From: Firmicutes bacterium UBA1065
GTDB lineage: Bacteria; Bacillota; Clostridia; Tissierellales; Sedimentibacteraceae
DNA length: 16,212 bases
NCBI GenBank assembly: GCA_002316225.1
Contig: DCDC01000081.1
Coordinates: 1-16,212 of the forward strand
Direction of reading: 5' to 3'
Program-made: the position numbers and the translations under genes
Part shown: one piece after another, positions 6,362-13,612 of the stretch
Position numbering within the stretch: the stretch's first letter is position 1
How the letters are laid out: each line of letters opens with the position of its first letter
The notes under the pieces: model-generated
The model's input: the letters and a program-made list of their open reading frames with translations, nothing else
The model's database searches: none
Told to the model about the DNA's origin: nothing

Positions 6362-7705
6362 TTATAAATGATATTCTTTAATCTTATATCTCAGGCTTCG
6401 TTCTGATATTCCCAAGCTTACGGCAGTCTGCTTCCTGTTATAATTGTTTTTTCTTAAAGCAAAGTCAATAACTTTCTTTTCAATTTGTTTTATATTTTCA
6501 CCTTCATAAACTTTAATATAATCCACGGCGGAAGTATCGGATGTGTTGATTATATCAGTCGGACTAATATGGAGCACACTAGGATCTATATAGTCGGAAG
6601 AACTTAACAGGACGGCTCTTTGAATTATATTCTCCAATTCCCTTACATTACCCTTATAGCTGTAATTGGTAAGCATTTCATAGGCTTCATCAGTAATTCC
6701 GGAAATATTTTTATTGAAGGAAATATTATATTTTTCTATAAAATACGGGACTAACAATTTTAAATCTTCTATACGGTCTCTTAGGGGTGGAGCTACAATG
6801 TTTATTACATTAATCCTATAATACAGGTCTTCTCTGAACTTACCGGCTTCCACCTGTTTATTCAGATCCTTGTTGGTTATACATATCACCCTGACATCAA
6901 CAGGGTGTGATATTGCGTCACCAATCTGCCTGATTTCCTTTTCCTGCAGAAATCTTAAAAGCTTTGATTGAAGCTCTAAATCCATTTCTGCAATTTCATC
7001 CAATAGAAGTGTTCCTCCGTCAGCCTTTCTGATAATTCCGATTTCATCCTTATAAGCACCTGTAAATGAACCCTTCTTGTAACCAAAGAGCTCGGACTCC
7101 AACAGATCATGTGGCATGGCTGCACAATTTATTGATATATAAGGTTTGTCCCTTCGATTACTGGTGCTATGAATTTTTTGGGCAATTAGTTCCTTGCCGG
7201 TGCCACTTTCTCCGGTTATTAGGACTGTAGCATTGGTATCCTTTATTCTCTGGATAATATCATTTATGTGTTTAATAGCCGGGGACTCACCAATAATATT
7301 CTTTTTAAGGTGTCCCTCAAGGCTATCAATTTTTTGATACATCCTTAACTTCTCATCAGCTGTTTGTAATAGCAAGAGAAGTTGATCATTATTTATAGGT
7401 TTGGTAATAAAATAGTAAGCACCTGACTTAATAGCTTTGATAGAATTTTCTATATTGGAATAGGCGGTCATCATAATTATTATTGCCTGGGGCTGTATCT
7501 TTAATAGTTTCTCCATTAATTCAAAACCATTATCCCCGTTTAATCTTAAATCAAGAAGGACCAAATATATATTTTCTTTTTTAAATATATCTAAAGCATC
7601 CGAAGAATTATCACTGGTATATACATCAAAGCTATCTTCTAAAAGAAACTTCAGCGACCTTAGGATTTTAACTTCATCATCGATTATCAAGAGTTTATTC
7701 TTCAT
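6362..7705 (-). CDS. Sigma-54-dependent response regulator (NtrC family)
   Basis: A 447-residue transcription activator: receiver domain (about 4-115), AAA+ sigma-54 activation domain (about 138-370) and a C-terminal Fis-type helix-turn-helix (about 415-443). The receiver has the acidic pair D9-D10, phosphoacceptor D52, T80 and K102. The AAA+ domain has Walker A GESGTGK (165-171) and Walker B GGTLLLDE (230-237). The sigma-54 contact loop reads GSFTGA (212-217) instead of the usual GAFTGA. I chose the ATG at 7705, eight bases after an AAGGGG site, rather than the GTG at 7714. The gene overlaps the kinase stop by 11 bases, indicating translational coupling. It most likely activates the gltS operon just downstream. 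Confidence 0.93.
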   Translation of the reverse strand: MKNKLLIIDDEVKILRSLKFLLEDSFDVYTSDNSSDALDIFKKENIYLVLLDLRLNGDNGFELMEKLLKIQPQAIIIMMTAYSNIENSIKAIKSGAYYFITKPINNDQLLLLLQTADEKLRMYQKIDSLEGHLKKNIIGESPAIKHINDIIQRIKDTNATVLITGESGTGKELIAQKIHSTSNRRDKPYISINCAAMPHDLLESELFGYKKGSFTGAYKDEIGIIRKADGGTLLLDEIAEMDLELQSKLLRFLQEKEIRQIGDAISHPVDVRVICITNKDLNKQVEAGKFREDLYYRINVINIVAPPLRDRIEDLKLLVPYFIEKYNISFNKNISGITDEAYEMLTNYSYKGNVRELENIIQRAVLLSSSDYIDPSVLHISPTDIINTSDTSAVDYIKVYEGENIKQIEKKVIDFALRKNNYNRKQTAVSLGISERSLRYKIKEYHL

Positions 7706-9296
7706 TATACTCACCCCTTTTAACTTCTAAAATTATAGACATACCCATTCCTTTCCCATGACTGCTGGCATGAATCATACCCTCGTTTTCATCCACCAGC
7801 TGCTTAACCACAAACATGCCTAAACCATTTCCATATTCCTTGGTTGTATAGAATGGTTCAAAAATATACTGTATATCATCTTCATTCATACCAAGACCAT
7901 TATCATTGAACGATATAGAGATTATGTCATTCTTTGTTGCTGCCCTTATTCTGATAGTAGGATGGTTGGCTTCTTTTACTGCATCTATACTGTTAAGCAG
8001 GATATTCAGGACAATTTGTTTAAAATGACCTGTATCAAATTTTATATAGTAAGATTTATCCACATCAATAAGCAGATCTATATTTCCTAAATGGAATTTT
8101 ACAAGTTTTATTGTTTTCATCAACTCTTCATACAAATTGAAGCTCTCAATAATTGCTTTTCTAGGGGATGTGTATTCCATAAATTCCTTAATAAGACCAT
8201 CTATTCTATCAATCTCCTCGGGAATGTCCTCGGCTGCAGCCAAAATAAATTCCTCATCCTTTAGTTTATCTTTCATCTGAGTAGTATACAATTTGATTGA
8301 GGTTAGAGGGTTTCGTATCTCATGAGCAATTGATGAAATAATCTTATCCATAAATTGTAGTTTGTCAAAGCGCCTAAGCTCATTTATAAGGACCCTTTGC
8401 TCCTCTGTTTTTATATCCACCATTCTCTTCAGCTTTCTATTAAAACTCTGTACTACCAAAACCAGGGTTAACAGGCCAAAAGCAATTACTATGGTAACCT
8501 TCCACAGTGTTTCGTATTGAGTCCTGGCATTTTTTATAGGTGCTCCGAACCACTTCCTGTAGAGGGAATCATACATACCGCTTTTTTGAATTTCAGCAAT
8601 ACCTGCATTAAGTTTTTCTATCAGGAGTTCATTATTTTTATTAACAGCGATGCAATATCTCTGTTCATTTATAGTATCACCGATTATCTTTATGAGGTCA
8701 ATAGAATTCCTTTCCTTACATAAATAATTAACAGTCAAAGTATTGCCGATAAGTGCATCAACTTCACCCTTTAACAGGGCTTCCAACGCTCCATCAAGAG
8801 ATTCATATTCAATTATTTCTACATTGTATTTTCTTTTTATCTCATTATAAGAAATGTCTTCTTTGAGCAGTGATATGGTTTTACCCACTAAATCCCTCTC
8901 ATTATTTATATCGGCATTATTATCCAGGACGAATATAGATTGGGAGTTCAATAAAAGGGAGTCAGAGAACAGGAATTTGCTCTTTCTTTCTTCAGATTCC
9001 TTCATACCCTGGATTATATCTGCTTGTCCTCTTTCAATGGAATAATAGGCATCCTCCCATTTCATCGGAAAAAATTCAAATTCCAAACCGGTTACCAGGC
9101 TAATAGCCTTAAGCATATCAACATTAAAGCCTTTATAAACACCATCAGCATCAACAAACTCATAAGGTGGAAACTGACTATCTCCGGCAACCCTGTATCT
9201 ATCCTCAAGCCCATAGGCAAGATCGGTCCATAGAATGTTTACTAATATAAATATAACACCTGCTCTAATACATCTTTTAACTACTGCCTTCAACAA
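7695..9296 (-). CDS. Sensor histidine kinase with extracytoplasmic amino-acid-binding (SBP_bac_3) domain
   Basis: A protein of about 533 residues (numbering below counts from an in-frame GTG at 9302). It has a signal sequence or N-terminal anchor (1-31), a periplasmic-binding-protein family 3 domain (about 35-254), one transmembrane segment (266-287), a short charged linker, a HisKA domain with the phosphoacceptor H327 in SIAHEIRNP, and a HATPase domain with N433/N437, DNGLG (467-471) and GNGLGM (491-496). Arg106 of the binding domain sits where solute-binding relatives hold the ligand carboxylate. AGGAG at 9302-9306 overlaps the GTG, so a TTG at 9296 or 9293 is the more likely start. It is partner to the overlapping regulator gene; the ligand is inferred to be an amino acid or derivative. 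Confidence 0.9.
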   Translation of the reverse strand: MLKAVVKRCIRAGVIFILVNILWTDLAYGLEDRYRVAGDSQFPPYEFVDADGVYKGFNVDMLKAISLVTGLEFEFFPMKWEDAYYSIERGQADIIQGMKESEERKSKFLFSDSLLLNSQSIFVLDNNADINNERDLVGKTISLLKEDISYNEIKRKYNVEIIEYESLDGALEALLKGEVDALIGNTLTVNYLCKERNSIDLIKIIGDTINEQRYCIAVNKNNELLIEKLNAGIAEIQKSGMYDSLYRKWFGAPIKNARTQYETLWKVTIVIAFGLLTLVLVVQSFNRKLKRMVDIKTEEQRVLINELRRFDKLQFMDKIISSIAHEIRNPLTSIKLYTTQMKDKLKDEEFILAAAEDIPEEIDRIDGLIKEFMEYTSPRKAIIESFNLYEELMKTIKLVKFHLGNIDLLIDVDKSYYIKFDTGHFKQIVLNILLNSIDAVKEANHPTIRIRAATKNDIISISFNDNGLGMNEDDIQYIFEPFYTTKEYGNGLGMFVVKQLVDENEGMIHASSHGKGMGMSIILEVKRGEYNEE

Positions 9297-9318
9297 TATC
9301 ACTCCTATGCTTTAAATA

Positions 9319-9347
9319 ATTATAGTGTTATTCTCAAAATAACACAA
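9319..9347 (-). promoter_or_regulatory. Sigma-A promoter of the kinase-regulator operon with an embedded palindrome
   Basis: TTGTGT (9342-9347) and a perfect TATAAT (9319-9324) are 17 bases apart on the minus strand, giving a start near 9312 and a very short leader. The spacer and the edge of the -35 box hold a perfect inverted repeat, GTGTTATT (9325-9332) and AATAACAC (9338-9345) around five bases, placed where a repressor would block RNA polymerase. Confidence 0.65.
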
Positions 9348-9386
9348 GTACCCATGCTCAATATTTTGCATCTGTATTTATTTGGT

Positions 9387-9431
9387 AAAAAAAACCGGTC
9401 ACTATTGTTTTTTTGAAAACAATAGTAACCG
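9387..9431 (-). terminator. Rho-independent terminator of the tRNA-Ser gene
   Basis: A 15-bp stem, 9396-9410 with 9417-9431 and one G-U pair on the minus strand, is followed by eight Ts (A-run 9387-9394). It lies 22 bases past the tRNA 3' end. Confidence 0.9.
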
Positions 9432-9453
9432 TACGCAATATTTTTATAAAATT

Positions 9454-9543
9454 TGGCGGAGAGATGGGGATTTGAACCCCAGATACAGTTTCCCGTACAC
9501 ACGCTTTCCAGGCGTGCTCCTTAAGCCACTCGGACATCTCTCC
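9454..9543 (-). tRNA. tRNA-Ser (anticodon GGA)
   Basis: A 90-nt tRNA with a class II long variable arm. The 5' GGAGAGA pairs with TCTCTCC before discriminator G and an encoded CCA (9454-9456). The anticodon stem CACGC/GCGTG holds the loop CTGGAAA with anticodon GGA, decoding UCC and UCU. The T arm carries the GGTTCAAATCC loop. It is transcribed alone, between its own promoter and terminator. Confidence 0.97.
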
Positions 9544-9564
9544 ACAGTACTTACAGCAAATTAC

Positions 9565-9594
9565 ATTATAACTGAAAACCAACAGTTATGTCAA
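9565..9594 (-). promoter_or_regulatory. Promoter of tRNA-Ser
   Basis: Perfect consensus boxes TTGACA (9589-9594) and TATAAT (9565-9570) stand 18 bases apart on the minus strand, with a start near 9558, 15 bases before the mature tRNA. This is the strongest promoter in the window, as expected for a tRNA gene. Confidence 0.85.
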
Positions 9595-9650
9595 TGGTAT
9601 TTTAAGTTATTGTGTTATTAGGCTTGAAACAGCATAAAAATAGGCTTATT

Positions 9651-9680
9651 AAAAAAATTATCCGCCATATAGGGGGCGGA
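9651..9680 (-). terminator. Rho-independent terminator downstream of degV
   Basis: TCCGCC (9661-9666) pairs with GGCGGA (9675-9680); on the minus strand a T7 run follows at 9657-9651. It lies about 90 bases past the degV stop, after two intergenic repeat copies. Confidence 0.8.
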
Positions 9681-9685
9681 CTTAT

Positions 9686-9754
9686 GGGATTCTTCACTTC
9701 GTTCAGAATGACTTTGTGTAAAAGATCCTTCAGGCTAAAGCCCTCAGGATGACA
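9686..9754. repeat. Two intergenic repeat copies (GGATYCTTC...RATGAC family)
   Basis: Copy one, 9686-9712, opens GGGATTCTTC and closes CAGAATGAC around a CTTCG-type core. Copy two, 9724-9754, opens GATCCTTC, has an AGGCTAAAGCCC core and closes CAGGATGAC. Ends and cores are partly self-complementary, so each copy can fold. Related copies occur at 11534-11565 and 11589-11653. Confidence 0.75.
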
Positions 9755-9772
9755 CTATGGGGTATTCATAGT

Positions 9773-10645
9773 CTATCTTTCTTTTCCTAAAAAGAACAGG
9801 GATATTGCGCCTTGGCCGGTGTGTGACCCTATTACGGGGCCCATGAAATTCAGGATTACTTCTTTAACCGGCATCTTTTCCTTAATCATATCTGCCAGGA
9901 ACCGGGTTTCCTCCAGGCAATCGGCATGGCTGATGAAAATGGTCTGGCCATCCGGTTTATCGCAGAGTTCCTGCATGTGCTCAAACAAGGCAATTATTGA
10001 TTTCTTGCGTCCTCTTACGTTATGTACAGGTATCAGGTGGCCTTCATTGTCGGTATGTAGAATGGGTTTTACATTTAAGGCGGTTCCAAGGGTTGCAGCC
10101 ATGGCGCTGACTCTTCCGCCCCTCTTTAGATGATTCAAATCGTCCACCGTAAACCACTGGCAAAGATTCAATCTATGGTCAAGAACCCATTGACTTACTT
10201 CATCTATGCTTTTTCCTTCCTGTTTAAGTTTCGCCGCATAATATACCAATAGCCCTTCTCCCATGGATGCTGCCAGGGTATCTACACATATAATTCTTGA
10301 ATCCGGATATTTTTGTTTCAGTTCATCCGCTGCTATCAGGGATGAAGCAAAGGTTCCGCTTAAACCTGATGAAAATCCTATATATAGAATATCATTGCCT
10401 GATTGTAATATGGGTTCGAAGTATTCTTTGAAAGTATTGGAATTAACCAGTGCTGTCGTTGACCTTTCTCCATTTTTGATTCTTTCGTAAAATTTATGTA
10501 TATCCATTTCTCTGAAATCAGGATAATTTAAATAGCTTTCGTCTCCAAAACTAAAAGCCATGGGAATAACATTTATTCCTAATTCATTTACCATATCCTG
10601 CGAAAGATCTGCTGTGGATTCGGTAACTATGGCATAGTCTTTCAT
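9773..10645 (-). CDS. degV: DegV family protein (probable fatty-acid-binding protein, FakB-like)
   Basis: A 290-residue cytoplasmic protein. The N-terminal AIVTESTADLS and the following domain with STTALVNSNTF, GFSSGLSGTFASS, VDTLAASMGEGLLV and the LKRGGRVSA segment are hallmarks of the DegV fold (PF02645). Family members bind a long-chain fatty acid; FakB proteins present it to the kinase FakA so that it can enter phospholipid synthesis. No fakA-like gene is in the window. I chose the ATG at 10645, which has AAGGGG eight bases upstream; a longer in-frame start at 10705 would add 20 residues without a good site. It is a single gene, divergent from the FMN reductase. Confidence 0.92.
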   Translation of the reverse strand: MKDYAIVTESTADLSQDMVNELGINVIPMAFSFGDESYLNYPDFREMDIHKFYERIKNGERSTTALVNSNTFKEYFEPILQSGNDILYIGFSSGLSGTFASSLIAADELKQKYPDSRIICVDTLAASMGEGLLVYYAAKLKQEGKSIDEVSQWVLDHRLNLCQWFTVDDLNHLKRGGRVSAMAATLGTALNVKPILHTDNEGHLIPVHNVRGRKKSIIALFEHMQELCDKPDGQTIFISHADCLEETRFLADMIKEKMPVKEVILNFMGPVIGSHTGQGAISLFFLGKER

Positions 10646-10695
10646 TTTATTTTCCCCTTTGTAAATATTTAGTAATATTATTGTCCGGTAATTAA

Positions 10696-10724
10696 ATTTT
10701 ATCACATAAAAAATTCCAATACAA
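10696..10724 (-). promoter_or_regulatory. Probable sigma-A promoter of degV
   Basis: TTGTAT (10719-10724) and TAAAAT (10696-10701) are 17 bases apart on the minus strand, with a start near 10689 and a leader of about 44 bases. The rest of the 190-base divergent gap shows only weak candidates for the reductase promoter, such as TAATAT at 10788-10793. Confidence 0.55.
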
Positions 10725-10835
10725 TAGCAATTTCATTTATGGCTTACCACTTAAGCTATTATGCTGTTTAATTTTAATTATTAAGGGTAATATATGTAAC
10801 AAGAAGATAGATTTTGAAATTTTGGGAGGATTAAA

Positions 10836-11411
10836 ATGACAAAAATAGCTATAATTTTAGGAAGCACAAAGCCGGGACGCATCGGCAAAGCTGTTGCTGA
10901 ATGGGTTTATGATATAGCAAAAAAAAGAGAAGATGCGCAATTTGAATTGGTGGATGTAAAGGATTATGACCTGCCTTTATACGATGAGCCCTATCCTGCA
11001 ATGATGCAGCAATATACAAAGGAACATACAAAAAAGTGGTCGAAAAAAATTAATGAATTTGACGGTTATGTATTTGTTACCGCCGAGTACAACCATGCTG
11101 TTCCGGGGGCATTAAAAAATGCTATTGATTATTTAAATGTAGAATGGAAGAATAAATCAGCGGGATTTGTAAGCTACGGCAGCGCCGGGGGAGCACGTGC
11201 GGCTGAGCAGCTGAGACTTATTGCAGGAGAACTTCAAATGGCTGATGTAAGGGCCCAGGTAATGTTATCCTTGTTTACGGATTTTGAAAACATGAGTCTA
11301 TTCAAGCCGGATCCCCGCCATGAAGCTGAAGTTCATACTATGCTTGACCAGGTTATTGCATGGGCTGATGCTTTAAAACCCTTAAGACAGAAACAAAAGG
11401 CACAGCCCTAA
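10836..11411 (+). CDS. NADPH-dependent FMN reductase family protein
   Basis: A 191-residue flavodoxin-like protein (PF03358). The N-terminal GSTKPGRIGKAVAEW (residues 9-23) is the FMN-phosphate loop, and AEYNHAVPGALKNAIDYL (88-105) is the family's second signature, contributing to flavin binding and the dimer interface. GSAGGARAAEQLR (115-127) is also conserved. Such enzymes reduce FMN, quinones or azo compounds with NAD(P)H, and the physiological electron acceptor is not predictable here. GGGAGG lies seven bases before the ATG. It is a single-gene unit followed by a terminator. I see no membrane segment. Confidence 0.9.
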   Translation: MTKIAIILGSTKPGRIGKAVAEWVYDIAKKREDAQFELVDVKDYDLPLYDEPYPAMMQQYTKEHTKKWSKKINEFDGYVFVTAEYNHAVPGALKNAIDYLNVEWKNKSAGFVSYGSAGGARAAEQLRLIAGELQMADVRAQVMLSLFTDFENMSLFKPDPRHEAEVHTMLDQVIAWADALKPLRQKQKAQP

Positions 11412-11466
11412 GCAAATGGAGGCAGCCCTTTTGCCAGCACTGGCCAATGGCTGGTGTTTATATAGA

Positions 11467-11519
11467 AAGGTCCTTGCTTGCTTAGTATACTGCTAAGCTT
11501 TGCAAGGATCTTGTTTCTT
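11467..11519 (+). terminator. Terminator downstream of the FMN reductase
   Basis: An outer stem pairs 11467-11477 with 11502-11512 (one mismatch), and an inner stem pairs GCTTAG (11480-11485) with CTAAGC (11493-11498). A T-rich tail follows. Confidence 0.75.
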
Positions 11520-11533
11520 TGTACCATCCTAAT

Positions 11534-11565
11534 GGGATTCTTCGGGCTGAAGCCCTCAGAATGAC
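11534..11565 (+). repeat. Intergenic repeat copy with GGGCT-GA-AGCCC core
   Basis: It opens GGGATTCTTC, holds a perfect hairpin core GGGCT (11544-11548) / AGCCC (11551-11555), and closes CTCAGAATGAC. ATTCT and AGAAT also pair, so the whole element folds. It has the same family and orientation as 9724-9754. Confidence 0.75.
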
Positions 11566-11588
11566 AACAAATGAACATGAATAGCCTT

Positions 11589-11653
11589 ATGTCATCCCGA
11601 GCGAAGCGAAGGATCTCATGGGATCCTTCGGGCTGAAGCCCTCAGGATGACAT
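11589..11653. repeat. Composite intergenic repeat: two copies in inverted orientation
   Basis: The left half (11589-11615) runs GTCATCC...GGATC with a CGAAGCGAAG core. The right half (11620-11653) runs GGATCC...GGATGAC with the GGGCTGAAGCCC core. The outer ATGTCATCC and GGATGACAT are exact inverted copies, so the 65-base unit can form one long hairpin or two small ones. Together with the terminator and a promoter candidate it fills the 330-base gap between the reductase and DUF4153 genes. Confidence 0.75.
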
Positions 11654-11671
11654 AGGACAATGTGGCATATA

Positions 11672-11699
11672 TTGCATTCGTGGGCAAAGGAACTATATT
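11672..11699 (+). promoter_or_regulatory. Possible promoter of the DUF4153 gene
   Basis: TTGCAT (11672-11677) and TATATT (11694-11699) are 16 bases apart, about 44 bases before the chosen start. It is the best candidate after the repeats, but only a moderate match. Confidence 0.4.
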
Positions 11700-11742
11700 T
11701 TACAAATAATCGTCAATAATAAGATAGAAAGAGGTGATGTTA

Positions 11743-13536
11743 TTGAGCAGGATAAAAAATTTTATAAATAACATGGTTTACAACCTGAGAGAAACAGCCG
11801 GCAGATTTCCGTTGACAATAGTTTTTTTAGCTTCCTTATCCGGGGTTATGTTCTTGATGATTGAAGATTATTCAGGACTGGATATAGATTTGTTGTCCAG
11901 ATATATGTTTGCAGGCATTTTTGGTGCATTTTTGGCCACGGCAGTTCGTTTCATGCTGGAGAGATTTGAAAATATAAAAAATTCGTTGATATTCTACGGA
12001 CTGACTATTTTGCTTACGGCAGGATACTTTTATTTCATGACTGATGATATTGTCAACAGCAAAATGGTTATACACTTATTGGTAATATCTTTTGCCTTAT
12101 TTGCAGGATATCTATATTTGCCATCGTACAAAAATGCTATGAATTTTGGTAATGTGGCCCTTGCCCATTTCAAATCGGCTTTTACTTCTATTTTGTACGG
12201 GATAGTATTATACCTTGGCATTGCGGCAATAATAGGTGCCATTGACATACTGCTATATGACGTAGATTATAAATCTTATGCCCATGCAGCCAATATTATC
12301 TTTATTTTCTTTACTCCCATGTATTATCTTTCCTTGCTTCCCAAGTTCAATTCAAGGGATGAAACAGATGATGCAAAGAAGGAGATTTCATTTTTGTATC
12401 CTAAATTCCTGGATATATTGGTTTCATATATAACCATTCCCCTTATCAGCGCATTTACGGCAGTCTTGATCATATACTTCATTAAAATACTGGTTACCGG
12501 AGTGTGGCCGGTGGGTCAGGTGGGACCAATGGTTTTGGGTTATTCGGCTGTAGGTTATTTCATCTACATTTTGAGTTCAAATTTGAATAACAAGTTTTCC
12601 GTGGTCTACAGAAAAGTGTTTCCCATAATTTTGATACCTTTGGTTGTGATGCAATTAGTTTCGTCATATATTCGCATTGATGCTTACGGCATTACCGAAT
12701 CAAGGTACTATGTGGTCTTGTTTGGTATATTTTCAATTGTATGTGCTTTAGTCCTGATACTGGGTAAAAAGAAAAATCCTAATACAATAGTACTCTTATC
12801 AGCCATCTTTGCCCTCTTATCCATTATTCCGCCGGTTGATGCATTCACCGTATCAAAAAACAGCCAGGCAAGAAGGCTTACAGAAATACTGAATAGAAAC
12901 AATATGCTGGTTGACGGTCAAATTGTTAAGAAAACAAAATTATCCACCGATGATATGTTTGAAATAACAAATATTTCAAATTATATGCATGAAATGGGAT
13001 ACTTGGATGATATGGACTGGTTCCCTGAAGAATATGCCGATAATTATTACGGCAATTTCAAAAACATCTACGGGTTTGACCAGTATTATGACAGGGGGTT
13101 CCCGGGACAGGATGAAAGGCTTTACTTCAATGCCATGCTGGATGAAAATGAAAAAGTCAATATCGAAAACTATGATATCTTTTTCAAAATGACCATTCAC
13201 AACAAAAGAGAACCTGATGAAGTTACAGGTGAGTTTTCTCTGAAGGATAAAAATTATATGGTTAAGCAAATAGCGGATGAAAAGGGTTATTTAACAATTA
13301 CAGTTTTGGATGAGACCAATATCCTTATGGAAATTCCAATGAAGGAATTCATCGATGGGCTCTTTGAAAAGTCAAATGCGTCCAAGGGGACAATGGATAA
13401 AGAAAGTCTTACAATTGAAAAACAAAACGACAAATTAAAAGTTAAATTGCTGATAAATGACATAAATGTTGATAAGTATAATCCTGATGATATATACATT
13501 TACGCCAACATTTATGTGTTTGTAGCTGCTCCTTGA
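11743..13536 (+). CDS. DUF4153 domain-containing multi-pass membrane protein
   Basis: A protein of about 597 residues. The first 385 or so hold roughly ten to eleven hydrophobic segments, and the last 210 form a soluble, charged domain rich in Asp, Glu, Lys and aromatic residues. The overall layout and segments such as GYLYLPSYKN and the SYITIPLISAFTAVLIIYF block fit DUF4153 (PF13687). Function is unknown; I will not guess one. GAGGTGA (11731-11737) is a full-strength ribosome binding site that overlaps the GTG at 11734 and ATG at 11737, so the TTG at 11743 is the best-placed start. The gene is alone on its strand and converges on metQ. Confidence 0.82.
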   Translation: MSRIKNFINNMVYNLRETAGRFPLTIVFLASLSGVMFLMIEDYSGLDIDLLSRYMFAGIFGAFLATAVRFMLERFENIKNSLIFYGLTILLTAGYFYFMTDDIVNSKMVIHLLVISFALFAGYLYLPSYKNAMNFGNVALAHFKSAFTSILYGIVLYLGIAAIIGAIDILLYDVDYKSYAHAANIIFIFFTPMYYLSLLPKFNSRDETDDAKKEISFLYPKFLDILVSYITIPLISAFTAVLIIYFIKILVTGVWPVGQVGPMVLGYSAVGYFIYILSSNLNNKFSVVYRKVFPIILIPLVVMQLVSSYIRIDAYGITESRYYVVLFGIFSIVCALVLILGKKKNPNTIVLLSAIFALLSIIPPVDAFTVSKNSQARRLTEILNRNNMLVDGQIVKKTKLSTDDMFEITNISNYMHEMGYLDDMDWFPEEYADNYYGNFKNIYGFDQYYDRGFPGQDERLYFNAMLDENEKVNIENYDIFFKMTIHNKREPDEVTGEFSLKDKNYMVKQIADEKGYLTITVLDETNILMEIPMKEFIDGLFEKSNASKGTMDKESLTIEKQNDKLKVKLLINDINVDKYNPDDIYIYANIYVFVAAP

Positions 13537-13550
13537 TAGTTTTATGCTGA

Positions 13551-13595
13551 AAAGGCCCTTGCCTGCCCGGAATGTCCATGCTTGCAAGGGCCTTT
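13551..13595. terminator. Bidirectional terminator between the DUF4153 gene and metQ
   Basis: A 12-bp perfect stem, AAAGGCCCTTGC (13551-13562) with GCAAGGGCCTTT (13584-13595), sits between the two convergent stops. The T tracts are short on both sides, so efficiency is uncertain. Confidence 0.75.
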
Positions 13596-13612
13596 CATAT
13601 TATGGAAACTTT

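Noticed and set aside
9358..9582. Minus-strand reading frame across the tRNA-Ser gene (EMSEWLKEHAWK...)
   Set aside because: It is simply translation of the tRNA and its flanks; the tRNA folds fully and has its own promoter and terminator.
9612..9619. GTGTTATT upstream of the tRNA promoter, matching one arm of the kinase-promoter palindrome
   Set aside because: A single 8-base half-site in AT-rich DNA is expected by chance.
9686..11653. CRISPR array suggested by repeated short motifs
   Set aside because: Copies are few, variable in core and orientation, and lack regular spacers or cas genes.
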